64,000 nt of DNA from Vibrio mediterranei (GCF_900088415.1 NZ_FLLQ01000013.1:55353-119352); one strand, 5' to 3'. Counted from the first letter of the stretch, positions 34,840 to 43,799 are shown. Notes: generated from the sequence alone by a model not told the origin. Numbers and translations are program-made.

Positions 34840-35589
34840 ATGAAGGAAAAAGCGATATTTACCTTGCCACCTAGTGGTTATAGACAACACCGCTTCCCGC
34901 CATTGGCACAACCTTCAGCAGTGGATGAGTTTACCGCTGAACTCAGTTGGGATGATGCTCCGACACAAATCGACGTGCAGGAACGCCTTGAAGAAGGCTT
35001 TCAACAAGGGCTAGAGCGTGGTCATCGAGAAGGCTTAAACCAAGGAATTGAGCAAGGTAAGCAACAGGGTTTATTGGAAGGTCAAAAAGAGGGCTTTCAA
35101 AAAGGTTTTGTTTCGGGTGAACAGTCGGGCAAGCAAGCGTTCCTTGATGCCGTTAAACCTGTTAATGATATCTATGTGTCACTGTCTCGCTGGCAGGAAG
35201 AAAAAGAACAGCAACAACGCCATATCATCTGTGAGTTGGTGCAAAAAGTGGCGCAGCAAGTCATTCGTGCTGAGTTGACGCTGATGCCTCAGCAAATTCT
35301 GGCATTAGTCGATGAGACACTGGAGGCCATGCCGGGTAAAACCGAAAAGGTCACCGTACACCTAAACCCACAAGACCTAGAGCGTATTACCCAGATTAAC
35401 CCCGAGCTAGCTGACGGTTGGAAGTTAGTTGCCAAACCAGAACTGCCCGTTGGTGGCTGTCATTTGGTGACAGAAGATGCTGAAGCTGACGCCAGTTGCG
35501 ACTCTCGATTGGAGTCGTGTATGGATGCAGTGAAAGAGCACTTATTGGATGAAGTGACACCTATTGATTTAGCGAGTAACGATGACTAG
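34840..35589 (+). CDS. fliH: Flagellar export ATPase regulator FliH
   Basis: Negative regulator and C-ring linker of FliI. The 249 residues show the FliH Gly-spaced repeat (EGFQQGLERGHREGLNQGIE and EGQKEGFQKGFVSGEQSGK) at about 48-100, then a V-type ATPase E-subunit-like C-terminal half (VTVHLNPQDLERITQ). It overlaps fliI by 8 bp. Confidence 0.94.
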   Translation: MKEKAIFTLPPSGYRQHRFPPLAQPSAVDEFTAELSWDDAPTQIDVQERLEEGFQQGLERGHREGLNQGIEQGKQQGLLEGQKEGFQKGFVSGEQSGKQAFLDAVKPVNDIYVSLSRWQEEKEQQQRHIICELVQKVAQQVIRAELTLMPQQILALVDETLEAMPGKTEKVTVHLNPQDLERITQINPELADGWKLVAKPELPVGGCHLVTEDAEADASCDSRLESCMDAVKEHLLDEVTPIDLASNDD

Positions 35590-36928
35590 TGCTTCCTCCC
35601 CTCTACTTCATGACCGCCTAAACGATGCGATTGCGTCGCTTAACCTAGTACCTGTTGCGCGAGTCACAGGTCGATTAGTAAAGGTGAACGGTTTAATGCT
35701 GCAAGCGGTTGGGTGTCGATTTAAGCTTGAGCAACGTTGTCTGGTTGAGACAGATGAAGGCGATATGATTGAAGCGCAAGTGGTGGGTTTTGACCATAAT
35801 ATTGCCTACCTCATGCCTGTTCGTCAGTTGGGGGGATTATTTGCCGGTGCCAAAGTCATACCGCTTGATGGTGATAGCTCGGTTAATTTGGGCAGTCATT
35901 GGTTAGGGCGTGTGGTGAATGGACTTGGTGAAGCATTGGATGATGGTGCAGTGCTAAAAGGAGGCGATCGTGTCTCTTTAGAGCCGAAACCAATAAACCC
36001 ATTAAAACGCCGCCCCGTTGATACGCCACTGGATGTTGGTGTTCGTGCGATCAACGGTTTACTCACTGTCGGCAAGGGTCAGCGCATTGGTTTAATGGCA
36101 GGCAGCGGTGTGGGTAAAAGTGTGTTGATGGGGATGATTACTCAAAACACCGAAGCTGATGTCATTGTGGTTGGCTTGATTGGTGAGCGTGGCCGTGAGG
36201 TGCGTGAGTTTATCGAACGTAATTTGACGCCAGAAGCGCGTAAGAAAGCCATTATTATTGCGGCTCCTGCGGATGAGTCACCATTAATGCGCTTACGGGC
36301 CACTTTACTTTGTCATCGAGTTGCCGAATATTTTCGGGATAAAGGCAACGATGTGTTGTTGCTGATGGATTCTTTAACTCGCTATGCCATGGCGCAGCGC
36401 GAAATTGCCTTAGCATTAGGTGAACCTCCGGCATCAAGAGGATATCCACCTTCGGTATTCAGTGTTTTGCCTCAGCTGTTGGAGCGTGCCGGTAACAGTG
36501 AGCATCCCGATGGCAGTTTGACTGCCATTTACACGGTTTTAGCAGAAGGGGATGACCAACAAGATCCTGTGGTGGATTCTGCCCGCGCAATTCTAGATGG
36601 GCATGTGGTACTCTCTCGCTCATTGGCGGAGCAAGGACACTATCCGGCGATTGATATTAATGCGTCGATCAGCCGTTGTATGTCAGGATGTACTCCTGAA
36701 GCGCACAGTACGCTAGCCAATCAATTTCGTCAGCTTTATTCCAACTATTTGCAAGTGAAAGAGCTGCTTCCTTTAGGCGGTTATCAGCCAGGCCAAGACC
36801 CTGAACTCGACCAATCGTTGGCGATGCACCCTCAACTCAAAAACTATCTATTGCAAGCGGCCAATGAGGCGGTGGATTTTCAGACATCGTTAACGGAGCT
36901 GGCGCAGCTATTTCAAAACCCTAATTAA
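35582..36928 (+). CDS. fliI: Flagellum-specific ATPase FliI
   Basis: ATPase of the flagellar type III export apparatus. The 448 residues include Walker A GLMAGSGVGKSVLM (about 171-184), GLIGERGREVREFIERNL, Walker B DVLLLMDSLTRYAMAQRE and the C-terminal EQGHYPAIDINASISR, all diagnostic of FliI. It lies 28 bp before fliJ. Confidence 0.96.
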   Translation: MTSASSPLLHDRLNDAIASLNLVPVARVTGRLVKVNGLMLQAVGCRFKLEQRCLVETDEGDMIEAQVVGFDHNIAYLMPVRQLGGLFAGAKVIPLDGDSSVNLGSHWLGRVVNGLGEALDDGAVLKGGDRVSLEPKPINPLKRRPVDTPLDVGVRAINGLLTVGKGQRIGLMAGSGVGKSVLMGMITQNTEADVIVVGLIGERGREVREFIERNLTPEARKKAIIIAAPADESPLMRLRATLLCHRVAEYFRDKGNDVLLLMDSLTRYAMAQREIALALGEPPASRGYPPSVFSVLPQLLERAGNSEHPDGSLTAIYTVLAEGDDQQDPVVDSARAILDGHVVLSRSLAEQGHYPAIDINASISRCMSGCTPEAHSTLANQFRQLYSNYLQVKELLPLGGYQPGQDPELDQSLAMHPQLKNYLLQAANEAVDFQTSLTELAQLFQNPN

Positions 36929-36956
36929 GCAGGAAGCCAAACGCTAACCAAAAACT

Positions 36957-37388
36957 ATGGACAGTAAAATTCGTGCAGTCGGTAAAATAACCCAAGTAGA
37001 GGAATTACGACGTGATCAGATTGGTGCGCGTTTGGAATCTATGCGCCACCAAAATGAGCATTTGGCTAAGCAGCTACTGGCATTGTCTGAACTGAAAACA
37101 TTAAATCACAGTGGCTCAAATCAAACCAATAGCATGGGGTTGATGAACCTTAACCTTGTCGACCAAATGCTGCAAAAAATGCTGAATCATCAAAAGCATG
37201 AGCAAGCAGTGATGGAAGCACAGTGTCAGTCGGTTCAGAAACAGCTGCAACAAAAAGCGGCCAGAGTACATGGACTAGAGCAAGTGCTGGATCGTTGGAG
37301 TAAAAAACAAAACTACGAAAAAGCAAAGCGTGAACAGAAGCTTATCGAAGATATTATCAACTCACGTATCAAGCGGCGTGCCTTGTAA
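36957..37388 (+). CDS. fliJ: Flagellar export stalk protein FliJ
   Basis: Central stalk of the export ATPase. The 143-residue protein is almost entirely coiled coil (RDQIGARLESMRHQNEHLAK; KKQNYEKAKREQKLIEDIIN), which with its place after fliI fits FliJ. It is the last gene of the flagellar block. Confidence 0.88.
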   Translation: MDSKIRAVGKITQVEELRRDQIGARLESMRHQNEHLAKQLLALSELKTLNHSGSNQTNSMGLMNLNLVDQMLQKMLNHQKHEQAVMEAQCQSVQKQLQQKAARVHGLEQVLDRWSKKQNYEKAKREQKLIEDIINSRIKRRAL

Positions 37389-37390
37389 AT

Positions 37391-37410
37391 ATCTGGACAT
37401 TTATCCAGTA
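37391..37410. promoter_or_regulatory. LexA-like operator before rmuC
   Basis: ATCTGGACATTTATCCAGTA has the CTG-N10-CAG core of gammaproteobacterial SOS boxes, inside the presumed rmuC promoter. RmuC (YigN) is a DNA-recombination protein and SOS control of it has been suggested in E. coli. Confidence 0.5.
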
Positions 37411-37455
37411 TAAATTACCATTAGCTATAGAACCTAGGCTGATGGCACGTATACA

Positions 37456-38970
37456 ATGCAATGGATAATTGATAACCAAACCCTCCTACTTTCAATCACT
37501 TCTATTTCAACTTGTCTCGGATTTTCCGCCGCTGCAATTCTGCACTTTAAGTCACGTCAGATGGAGCAGATGTTTGAGCAAAAAGCGCAGTTAGAAAAGA
37601 CCGCTTTAGAGCAAGAAATTGAACGCTTACGCCACGACCTTCAAGACGCAAAGCAAGAGCTTGACGAACTGGATGACGAACGAGATAAATCGGCGTTTGA
37701 GCTTAAGCAAGCGCATGGCAAAGTTATGGCCGCAATGGAAAAGTTGCGATACTTTGAAGCGGTGAAGCAAGAACGTCAGCAGTATGCGACTGACCTTGAA
37801 TATGTGAAGCAGCAGCGGGCTCAGTCTGAAGCCGAGCTGCGTGAACAGTTAGCGACCTATCAGCAACAACAGCGCTCTGACCAAGAAAAGCTTGAGCTTC
37901 TACAGCAATCTGAATTGCGCTTAAAAGAGCAGTTTGAGCGTCTAGCTAACCAAGTGTTTGAAGCCAAAACGGCTAAGGTTGACGCACAAAACCGACAAAG
38001 TTTAGAGGGCATCCTGTCGCCACTCAAAGAGCAGTTGGAAGGGTTTAAAAAGCAAGTTAATGATAGTTTCAGCCAGGAAGCCAAAGAACGCCATACCTTG
38101 GTTCATGAACTAAAGAACCTACAACGTCTTAACGATCAAATGACCAAAGAGGCGATGAACCTCACCCAAGCGCTAAAAGGTGATAATAAACAGCAAGGCA
38201 ACTGGGGTGAGGTGGTTCTGGCGCGCGTGCTGGCTGAATCAGGACTGCGTGAAGGTCACGAGTATCAAACCCAAGTCAGCCTGCAAAATGAAGCGGGTAA
38301 ACGATATCAGCCGGATGTGATTGTTCATCTTCCCCAAGAGAAGCAAGTGGTTATCGACTCGAAAATGGTGCTGGTGGCTTATGAGCGCTACTTTAATGCT
38401 GAGACAGACGCCGAACGCGATCGTGCATTGAGTGATCATCTGATTGCGCTACGTAATCATATTCGGGGATTGTCGCAAAAAGATTACCATCAACTAAAAG
38501 GTATCCGTTCGCTTGATTACGTCTTGATGTTTATCCCGGTAGAGCCTGCATTCCAAGTGGCGATTCAAGCCGATCCGAGTTTGGTGAAAGAGGCGATGGA
38601 GAGCAACATCATTTTGGTCAGTCCAACCACCTTGCTGGTGGCGCTGCGCACTATTGATAACCTTTGGCGCAACGACCGCCAGAATCAGAATGCACAGGTG
38701 ATTGCTGACAAGGCGAGCAAGCTTTACGACAAGTTGCGTTTGTTTGTTGATGATATGGAAGGGCTGGGCGGCGCACTCGATAAAGCGAACCAAAGTTATC
38801 AAGGTGCAATGAACAAATTGGCCACCGGAAGGGGCAATGCGATCCGTCAAGCGGAGAGTTTTAAGCAACTTGGTGTGGAAGTGAAACGCTCCATTTCTCC
38901 TTCTCTGACAGAAATTGCACAAAATGATGCGTTGGTGGAAAGACAACCAGACATGGATAAAGTAAACTGA
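37456..38970 (+). CDS. rmuC: DNA recombination protein RmuC
   Basis: RmuC limits inversion at short inverted repeats; it belongs to a nuclease-like fold superfamily. The 504 residues have one N-terminal membrane helix (about 10-30), a long coiled coil (about 40-230) and the RmuC domain (about 240-420) with QQGNWGEVVLARVLAESGLR, RYQPDVIVHLPQEKQVVIDS and DYVLMFIPVEPAFQVAI. Unrelated to flagella; with ubiE-tat it forms a conserved gammaproteobacterial neighbourhood. Confidence 0.94.
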   Translation: MQWIIDNQTLLLSITSISTCLGFSAAAILHFKSRQMEQMFEQKAQLEKTALEQEIERLRHDLQDAKQELDELDDERDKSAFELKQAHGKVMAAMEKLRYFEAVKQERQQYATDLEYVKQQRAQSEAELREQLATYQQQQRSDQEKLELLQQSELRLKEQFERLANQVFEAKTAKVDAQNRQSLEGILSPLKEQLEGFKKQVNDSFSQEAKERHTLVHELKNLQRLNDQMTKEAMNLTQALKGDNKQQGNWGEVVLARVLAESGLREGHEYQTQVSLQNEAGKRYQPDVIVHLPQEKQVVIDSKMVLVAYERYFNAETDAERDRALSDHLIALRNHIRGLSQKDYHQLKGIRSLDYVLMFIPVEPAFQVAIQADPSLVKEAMESNIILVSPTTLLVALRTIDNLWRNDRQNQNAQVIADKASKLYDKLRLFVDDMEGLGGALDKANQSYQGAMNKLATGRGNAIRQAESFKQLGVEVKRSISPSLTEIAQNDALVERQPDMDKVN

Positions 38971-39015
38971 CCGTCTGCGGCGTAGGTGATGTTGCGCCGC
39001 CTAAGAGGAAGAATA

Positions 39016-39798
39016 ATGACGGATAGTAACGTGCAATCAAATCAGTTTAATCAACAAGACGAAACCACACACTTTGGTTTCACAACAGTCGCGAAAGAAG
39101 AAAAAGTGACAAAAGTTGCTGAGGTATTTCACTCGGTAGCAGCAAAATACGACATCATGAACGATTTGATGTCTGGTGGTGTTCACCGCTTATGGAAGCG
39201 CTTTACTATTGATTGCAGTGGTGCGAGACCGGGTCAACGTATCCTTGACCTTGGTGGTGGTACTGGTGACCTGACGGCTAAGTTTTCTCGTATCGTTGGT
39301 GACAAAGGTCATGTGATTCTCGCTGACATCAACAACTCCATGTTGAATGTGGGTCGCGACAAATTGCGTGATACTGGTATTGTCGGTAACGTTCATTATG
39401 TTCAGGCTAACGCTGAAGAGCTGCCATTCCCAGATAATTACTTTGACTGTATTACTATCAGTTTCTGTCTACGTAACGTGACCGATAAAGACAAGGCGCT
39501 GCGTTCTATGTATCGCGTACTGAAGCCGGGTGGTCGCTTACTGGTACTTGAGTTTTCAAAACCTATCCTTGAGCCTCTCTCTAAAGTTTACGATGCGTAT
39601 TCTTTCCATCTGTTGCCGAAAATGGGTGAACTGGTGGCGAACGATGCAGAAAGTTATCGTTATCTTGCTGAATCTATTCGAATGCATCCAGATCAAGAGA
39701 CTCTGGAAGGCATGATGAAAGACGCTGGCTTTGAGCAGACCAAATACTTCAACCTAACGGGTGGTATTGTTGCGCTGCACCGTGGATACAAATTCTAA
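39016..39798 (+). CDS. ubiE: Ubiquinone/menaquinone methyltransferase UbiE
   Basis: C-methyltransferase of ubiquinone and menaquinone synthesis. ATG 39016, 6 bp after AGAGGAAGA, gives 260 residues, the usual length; an ATG at 38986 is less likely. SAM motif I LDLGGGTGDLTAKF, UbiE motifs KYDIMNDLMSGGVHRLWKR and YRVLKPGGRLLVLEFSKP are all present. It starts a ubiE-ubiJ-ubiB unit. Confidence 0.97.
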   Translation: MTDSNVQSNQFNQQDETTHFGFTTVAKEEKVTKVAEVFHSVAAKYDIMNDLMSGGVHRLWKRFTIDCSGARPGQRILDLGGGTGDLTAKFSRIVGDKGHVILADINNSMLNVGRDKLRDTGIVGNVHYVQANAEELPFPDNYFDCITISFCLRNVTDKDKALRSMYRVLKPGGRLLVLEFSKPILEPLSKVYDAYSFHLLPKMGELVANDAESYRYLAESIRMHPDQETLEGMMKDAGFEQTKYFNLTGGIVALHRGYKF

Positions 39799-39808
39799 GG
39801 ACTGAGCT

Positions 39809-40453
39809 ATGCCCTTTGACCCATTAGTCACCGCGGTGGTGGAAACCACGCTCAATACCTTAATCAAAGATGACGATGCGTTGGTTAAGCGCGTTGCACG
39901 TCTTAAAGGTCAGATTATTCAAGTTCATTTGCGTGAGTTTAATAAGTCACTCACTTTTGTGTTTAGTCATCAGTTGGATGTTCTTTCCAATTATGAGGGT
40001 GAGCCGGACTGTTATTTATCTTTAAACCTTTCGGTACTTCCTGAACTAAAAGAGCAGGCGAATATCACCAAGCTTATCAAACAGGATAAGTTGCAATTGG
40101 AAGGCGACATTCAGCTGGCTCAGAAGTTTTCTGCTCTGCTAACCGATTGCAAACCAGATCTAGAAGAGTGGTTATCCCGTGTAACTGGTGATGTGGTGGC
40201 ACATACTGCGGTCCAAGGAGCGAAAGGGCTCTTTTCTTTCTTCGCATCACAAGCTGCAAAGCACCAAGACCACTTTGGTCAAGTATTAACGGAAGAGTGG
40301 AAAATTGCTCCGCCACCGTTAGCGGTAGCAGCATTTTGTGACGACGTTGATGAAGTGCGTAGCCAAGCAGATAGATTGAGTGTGCGTTTGGAGCGTTTAA
40401 TTGAAGCGACATCAAGCGATGATTCTAATGATGCATCGGCGGAGCGCGCATGA
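39809..40453 (+). CDS. ubiJ: Ubiquinone biosynthesis accessory factor UbiJ
   Basis: SCP2-type lipid-binding protein of the ubiquinone-synthesis complex. The 214 residues contain the SCP2 domain (about 1-120; VDPLV-like start MPFDPLVTAVVETTLNTLIK, EGDIQLAQKFSALLTD) and a C-terminal helical tail. It overlaps ubiB by 4 bp. Identity rests on order ubiE-ubiJ-ubiB and the SCP2 pattern. Confidence 0.9.
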   Translation: MPFDPLVTAVVETTLNTLIKDDDALVKRVARLKGQIIQVHLREFNKSLTFVFSHQLDVLSNYEGEPDCYLSLNLSVLPELKEQANITKLIKQDKLQLEGDIQLAQKFSALLTDCKPDLEEWLSRVTGDVVAHTAVQGAKGLFSFFASQAAKHQDHFGQVLTEEWKIAPPPLAVAAFCDDVDEVRSQADRLSVRLERLIEATSSDDSNDASAERA

Positions 40454-42084
40454 CTCCAAGTGAAATCAAACGTCTTTATCGAATCATAAAGGTTCAGCTT
40501 GAGTACGGCTTAGATGAGTTGATGCCCACGCATCAGCTCACCAAAGCACCGTTGCTAGCGCGCAAATCTTTGTTCTGGATGAAGAATAAACATCCAGACA
40601 AGCCGCTTGGTGAAAGGCTTAGGTTGGCACTGCAAGAGTTGGGTCCAGTATGGATTAAGTTTGGTCAAATGATGTCAACGCGTCGGGATCTATTCCCTCC
40701 GCATATTGCTGATCAACTTGCGCTACTTCAAGACCAAGTGTCGCCATTTGATGGACACTTAGCTAAGTCGCAAATGGAACTGGCTCTCGGTGGCCCTATT
40801 GAACAATGGTTTGATGATTTTGATATTGAGCCTTTGGCATCGGCCTCAATTGCTCAGGTTCACACTGCTAAGCTGAAAGACTCTGGGCAAGAAGTTGTCT
40901 TGAAGGTGATTCGTCCAGATATTCGCCCTGTCATTGATGCAGATCTTAAGCTGATGTATCGCATGGCTAGGATAGTGTCGAAAGCTCTACCGGACGCTCG
41001 CAGGTTAAAACCTGTTGAAGTGGTGCGCGAATACGAAAAGACCTTATTGGATGAGCTTGATTTAAGACGTGAAGCGGCCAATGCAATTCAATTGCGTCGC
41101 AACTTCGAAGGCAGTGAAGAGCTTTATGTTCCTGAGGTTATGCCGGACTTTAGTAGCGAAAGCTTAATGGTTTCTGAGCGAATCTACGGTATTCAAGTAT
41201 CTGATATTCCGACACTTGAAGCGAATGGCACCAATATGAAGCTGTTAGCGGAACGTGGTGTGAGTGTATTCTTTACTCAGGTGTTTCGTGACAGCTTTTT
41301 CCATGCCGATATGCATCCAGGCAATGTGTTTGTTAGCTATGAGCACCCAGAGAATCCACTTTGGATTGGTTTAGATTGCGGCATTGTGGGCACGTTAAAT
41401 AGCGAAGATAAACGTTATCTGGCGGAAAACTTCCTTGCTTTCTTTAACCGTGACTATCGTAAGGTAGCTGAGTTGCATGTCGACTCCGGTTGGGTGCCAA
41501 CCGATACTAACGTTGATGAATTTGAGTTTGCTATTCGCATGGTGTGTGAGCCAATTTTCGCCAAACCTTTGTGCGAAATCTCTTTCGGCCATGTGTTACT
41601 GAATCTATTTAATACCGCGCGCCGGTTCAATATGGAAGTACAGCCCCAGCTTGTCTTACTGCAAAAGACTTTGCTTTATGTTGAGGGGTTAGGCAGACAG
41701 CTCTATCCGCAGCTAGACTTATGGGAGACGGCGAAACCATTTTTAGAAAAATGGATGGCGAACCAAGTAGGGCCGCAAGCTGTTATAAACGGAATTAAAG
41801 AACGCGCTCCGTTTTGGGCAGAAAAGTTACCGGAACTACCAGAGTTGCTGTACGATAGCCTTAAACAAGGTAAGGCTATGAATCAACGCATGGACATGCT
41901 GTATCAAGGATACCGTGAAACAAAACGGCAACAAGGTACAGGTAAATTTTTGTTTGGCGTTGGTGCAACTTTAATCGTATGCTCTGCCATATTACTGGGA
42001 GGGCCATATCAGCAGTTATCTGCATTGTCAGGCGCTGTTGGTATCACATTTTGGCTGTTAAGTTGGCGTACTTACAGACGTTAA
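40450..42084 (+). CDS. ubiB: Ubiquinone biosynthesis kinase-like UbiB
   Basis: Atypical ABC1/ADCK-family kinase-like ATPase needed for ubiquinone. The 544 residues carry the family KxGQ segment (WIKFGQMMSTRRDLFPP), the Ala-rich nucleotide loop ASASIAQVHTAKL, catalytic HADMHPGNVFV and DCG motifs (GLDCGIVGTLN), and two C-terminal membrane helices (about 500-540). Normal length. Confidence 0.96.
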   Translation: MTPSEIKRLYRIIKVQLEYGLDELMPTHQLTKAPLLARKSLFWMKNKHPDKPLGERLRLALQELGPVWIKFGQMMSTRRDLFPPHIADQLALLQDQVSPFDGHLAKSQMELALGGPIEQWFDDFDIEPLASASIAQVHTAKLKDSGQEVVLKVIRPDIRPVIDADLKLMYRMARIVSKALPDARRLKPVEVVREYEKTLLDELDLRREAANAIQLRRNFEGSEELYVPEVMPDFSSESLMVSERIYGIQVSDIPTLEANGTNMKLLAERGVSVFFTQVFRDSFFHADMHPGNVFVSYEHPENPLWIGLDCGIVGTLNSEDKRYLAENFLAFFNRDYRKVAELHVDSGWVPTDTNVDEFEFAIRMVCEPIFAKPLCEISFGHVLLNLFNTARRFNMEVQPQLVLLQKTLLYVEGLGRQLYPQLDLWETAKPFLEKWMANQVGPQAVINGIKERAPFWAEKLPELPELLYDSLKQGKAMNQRMDMLYQGYRETKRQQGTGKFLFGVGATLIVCSAILLGGPYQQLSALSGAVGITFWLLSWRTYRR

Positions 42085-42138
42085 GCGATAAACTCGTATT
42101 AATTTTTTATTTGTTAATCAAGACCCGAGGTAGAAAGA

Positions 42139-42393
42139 ATGGGTGGTATTAGTATTTGGCAACTTCTTATTATTGCCGTGATCGTTGTTTTGCTATTTGG
42201 TACTAAGAAATTACGCGGTATCGGTGGCGATCTTGGTGGTGCGGTAAAAGGCTTTAAGAAAGCCATGAGTGAAGATGACAACACAACGGCGAAATCAGAC
42301 ACGAAAGACGCTGATTTTGAGCCAAAGAACATCGAGCAAAAGCAAACAGCAGACGCATCGACAGAAGCGAAGAAAGATAAAGAGCAGGCATAA
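42139..42393 (+). CDS. tatA: Twin-arginine translocase subunit TatA
   Basis: Pore-forming Tat subunit, 84 residues: short periplasmic N-terminus, one helix (WQLLIIAVIVVLLFG), hinge TKKLRGIGGDLGGAVKGFKK and an acidic tail. It lies before tatB with 3 bp between them. Typical size and motif; TatE is an alternative excluded by gene order. Confidence 0.95.
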   Translation: MGGISIWQLLIIAVIVVLLFGTKKLRGIGGDLGGAVKGFKKAMSEDDNTTAKSDTKDADFEPKNIEQKQTADASTEAKKDKEQA

Positions 42394-42396
42394 TTC

Positions 42397-42798
42397 GTGT
42401 TTGATATCGGTTTTTGGGAACTGGTACTCATTTCAGTAGTTGGTCTAGTCGTTCTAGGACCAGAACGTCTGCCAACTGCAATCCGAAGTGTTTCTCGTTT
42501 TATCAGCTCTGCGAAGGCTATGGCAAATAATGTCAAAGATGAGCTTTCACACGAACTCAAGGTGCAAGAGCTTCAAGAGAACCTGAAAAAAGCTGAGAAA
42601 ATGGGCATGGAAGACCTCTCTCCTGAACTGAAAAGTTCGGTGGAGGAACTGAAACAGGCCGCGCAAGAGGTGACTCGTCCTTATGCGAGTGACAAACCAA
42701 AAGCGTCGACATCGGAAGCCAGTGCAGAAGCACCTGCTGCTGAAGTGGCAAAGCCTGTTGAGAATGAGTCTCCAGAAAAAAATCTTAATAAGGGCTGA
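42397..42798 (+). CDS. tatB: Twin-arginine translocase subunit TatB
   Basis: Tat receptor subunit with GTG start. The 133 residues begin MFDIGFWELVLISVVGLVVL with the conserved Glu8 and GPERLP hinge, then an amphipathic helix and an Ala/Glu/Pro-rich tail. Its stop codon lies in the ascending arm of a strong hairpin that precedes tatC. Confidence 0.95.
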   Translation: MFDIGFWELVLISVVGLVVLGPERLPTAIRSVSRFISSAKAMANNVKDELSHELKVQELQENLKKAEKMGMEDLSPELKSSVEELKQAAQEVTRPYASDKPKASTSEASAEAPAAEVAKPVENESPEKNLNKG

Positions 42799-42813
42799 GC
42801 TTCAGCCCTTATC
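42785..42813 (+). terminator. Hairpin at the tatB stop, before tatC
   Basis: Stem ATAAGGGCTGA / TTCAGCCCTTAT with a tiny loop, followed by CGTTTTCATT. It may act as a partial terminator or a 3'-end stabiliser, setting tatAB above tatC; tatC begins 68 bp later. Confidence 0.5.
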
Positions 42814-42880
42814 GTTTTCATTCCGAAAGTGCCAATGAGATAAACCTTCTCTTAGCACTTTTATTTTATTCGAGGTTTTC

Positions 42881-43636
42881 ATGTCTAGCGTCGAACAGAC
42901 ACAGCCTTTGATTAGTCACCTGCTTGAGCTAAGAAATCGACTACTGCGAGCGATTGCGGCTGTGTTAGTGGTTTTTCTGGCTTTGGTTTATTTCTCCGGC
43001 GATATATACGATTTCGTTTCTAAGCCTTTGGTAGAACGACTACCTGAAGGTGCAACGATGATAGCAACTGACGTTGCTTCGCCATTTTTTACGCCACTGA
43101 AATTGACGCTCATTGCGTCCATCTTTATTGCGGTTCCTTTCATCCTTTATCAAGTCTGGGCGTTTGTTGCCCCCGGTTTGTATAAGCATGAAAGACGGCT
43201 GGTGATGCCATTGATGTTCTCAAGCTCGCTGTTGTTTTACTGTGGCGTGGCATTTGCGTACTTTGTCGTATTCCCACTAGTGTTTGGCTTCTTTACTGCC
43301 ATTTCCTTAGGTGGGGTGGAATTTGCGACGGACATTTCGAGCTATCTTGACTTTGTACTTGCACTCTTCTTGGCGTTTGGTATCGCGTTTGAAGTGCCTG
43401 TCGCGATTATCTTATTGTGTTGGACAGGTGCGACGTCGGTAGAGAGTCTCAAACAGAAGCGACCATACATTGTTGTTGGTGCGTTTGTTGTCGGTATGAT
43501 GCTGACGCCACCAGATATGATTTCTCAAACCTTGCTCGCCATACCTATGTGTTTGCTGTTTGAAGTCGGGTTGTTCTTTGCAAGATTTTATACTCGCAAA
43601 GATGACGAGGAAGAGTCTGAAGCAGAAGACGCATAA
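42881..43636 (+). CDS. tatC: Twin-arginine translocase subunit TatC
   Basis: Core receptor of the Tat pathway. The 251 residues have six membrane helices and the conserved HLLELRNRLLRAI N-terminal motif, PFILYQVWAFVAPGLYKHER and GMMLTPPDMISQTLLAIPM. The C-terminal tail is acidic. A strong terminator follows. Confidence 0.97.
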   Translation: MSSVEQTQPLISHLLELRNRLLRAIAAVLVVFLALVYFSGDIYDFVSKPLVERLPEGATMIATDVASPFFTPLKLTLIASIFIAVPFILYQVWAFVAPGLYKHERRLVMPLMFSSSLLFYCGVAFAYFVVFPLVFGFFTAISLGGVEFATDISSYLDFVLALFLAFGIAFEVPVAIILLCWTGATSVESLKQKRPYIVVGAFVVGMMLTPPDMISQTLLAIPMCLLFEVGLFFARFYTRKDDEEESEAEDA

Positions 43637-43653
43637 CCATTCAAAAACAATAA

Positions 43654-43684
43654 AAAATAGCGGCTACTTTGGCCGCTATTTTTT
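43654..43684. terminator. Bidirectional terminator after tatC
   Basis: Stem AAAATAGCGGC / GCCGCTATTTT with T-runs on both strands; it serves tatC (+) and the 38-aa ORF (-), whose stop abuts it. Confidence 0.85.
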
Positions 43685-43799
43685 ATTTCACCGTGACGAT
43701 ATGTCCACACCTTGAGCATACGTAGATCTCTTTTATGCCCCTAAGCTTTTGCCATAGCGTACGTTTTTGTCGTTGTAGTAAATTTCCATGTTTACACAT
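43683..43799 (-). CDS. 38-residue Cys/His-rich ORF, putative zinc-ribbon microprotein
   Basis: A short ORF between tatD and the tatC terminator. Start ATG 43799 follows GGGGAGG, a near-ideal ribosome site. The product starts MCKHG and ends YVCSRCGHIVTVK, so two metal-ligand pairs (CxH and CxxC, plus a terminal His) are separated by 23 basic residues (LLQRQKRTLWQKLRG). That is a zinc-ribbon-like pattern. I do not recognise the family. It ends exactly at a bidirectional terminator and lies downstream of tatD on the same strand (155-bp gap). A reading frame of 76 codons on the opposite strand (43735-43965) has no such features. Confidence 0.6.
   Translation of the reverse strand: MCKHGNLLQRQKRTLWQKLRGIKEIYVCSRCGHIVTVK

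Noticed and set aside
2588..37388. Polar flagellar cluster
   Set aside because: LafK, LafA, MotY-lafK order, proton-type MotB and the absence of flhF/flhG, fliO and che genes show a lateral-type system.
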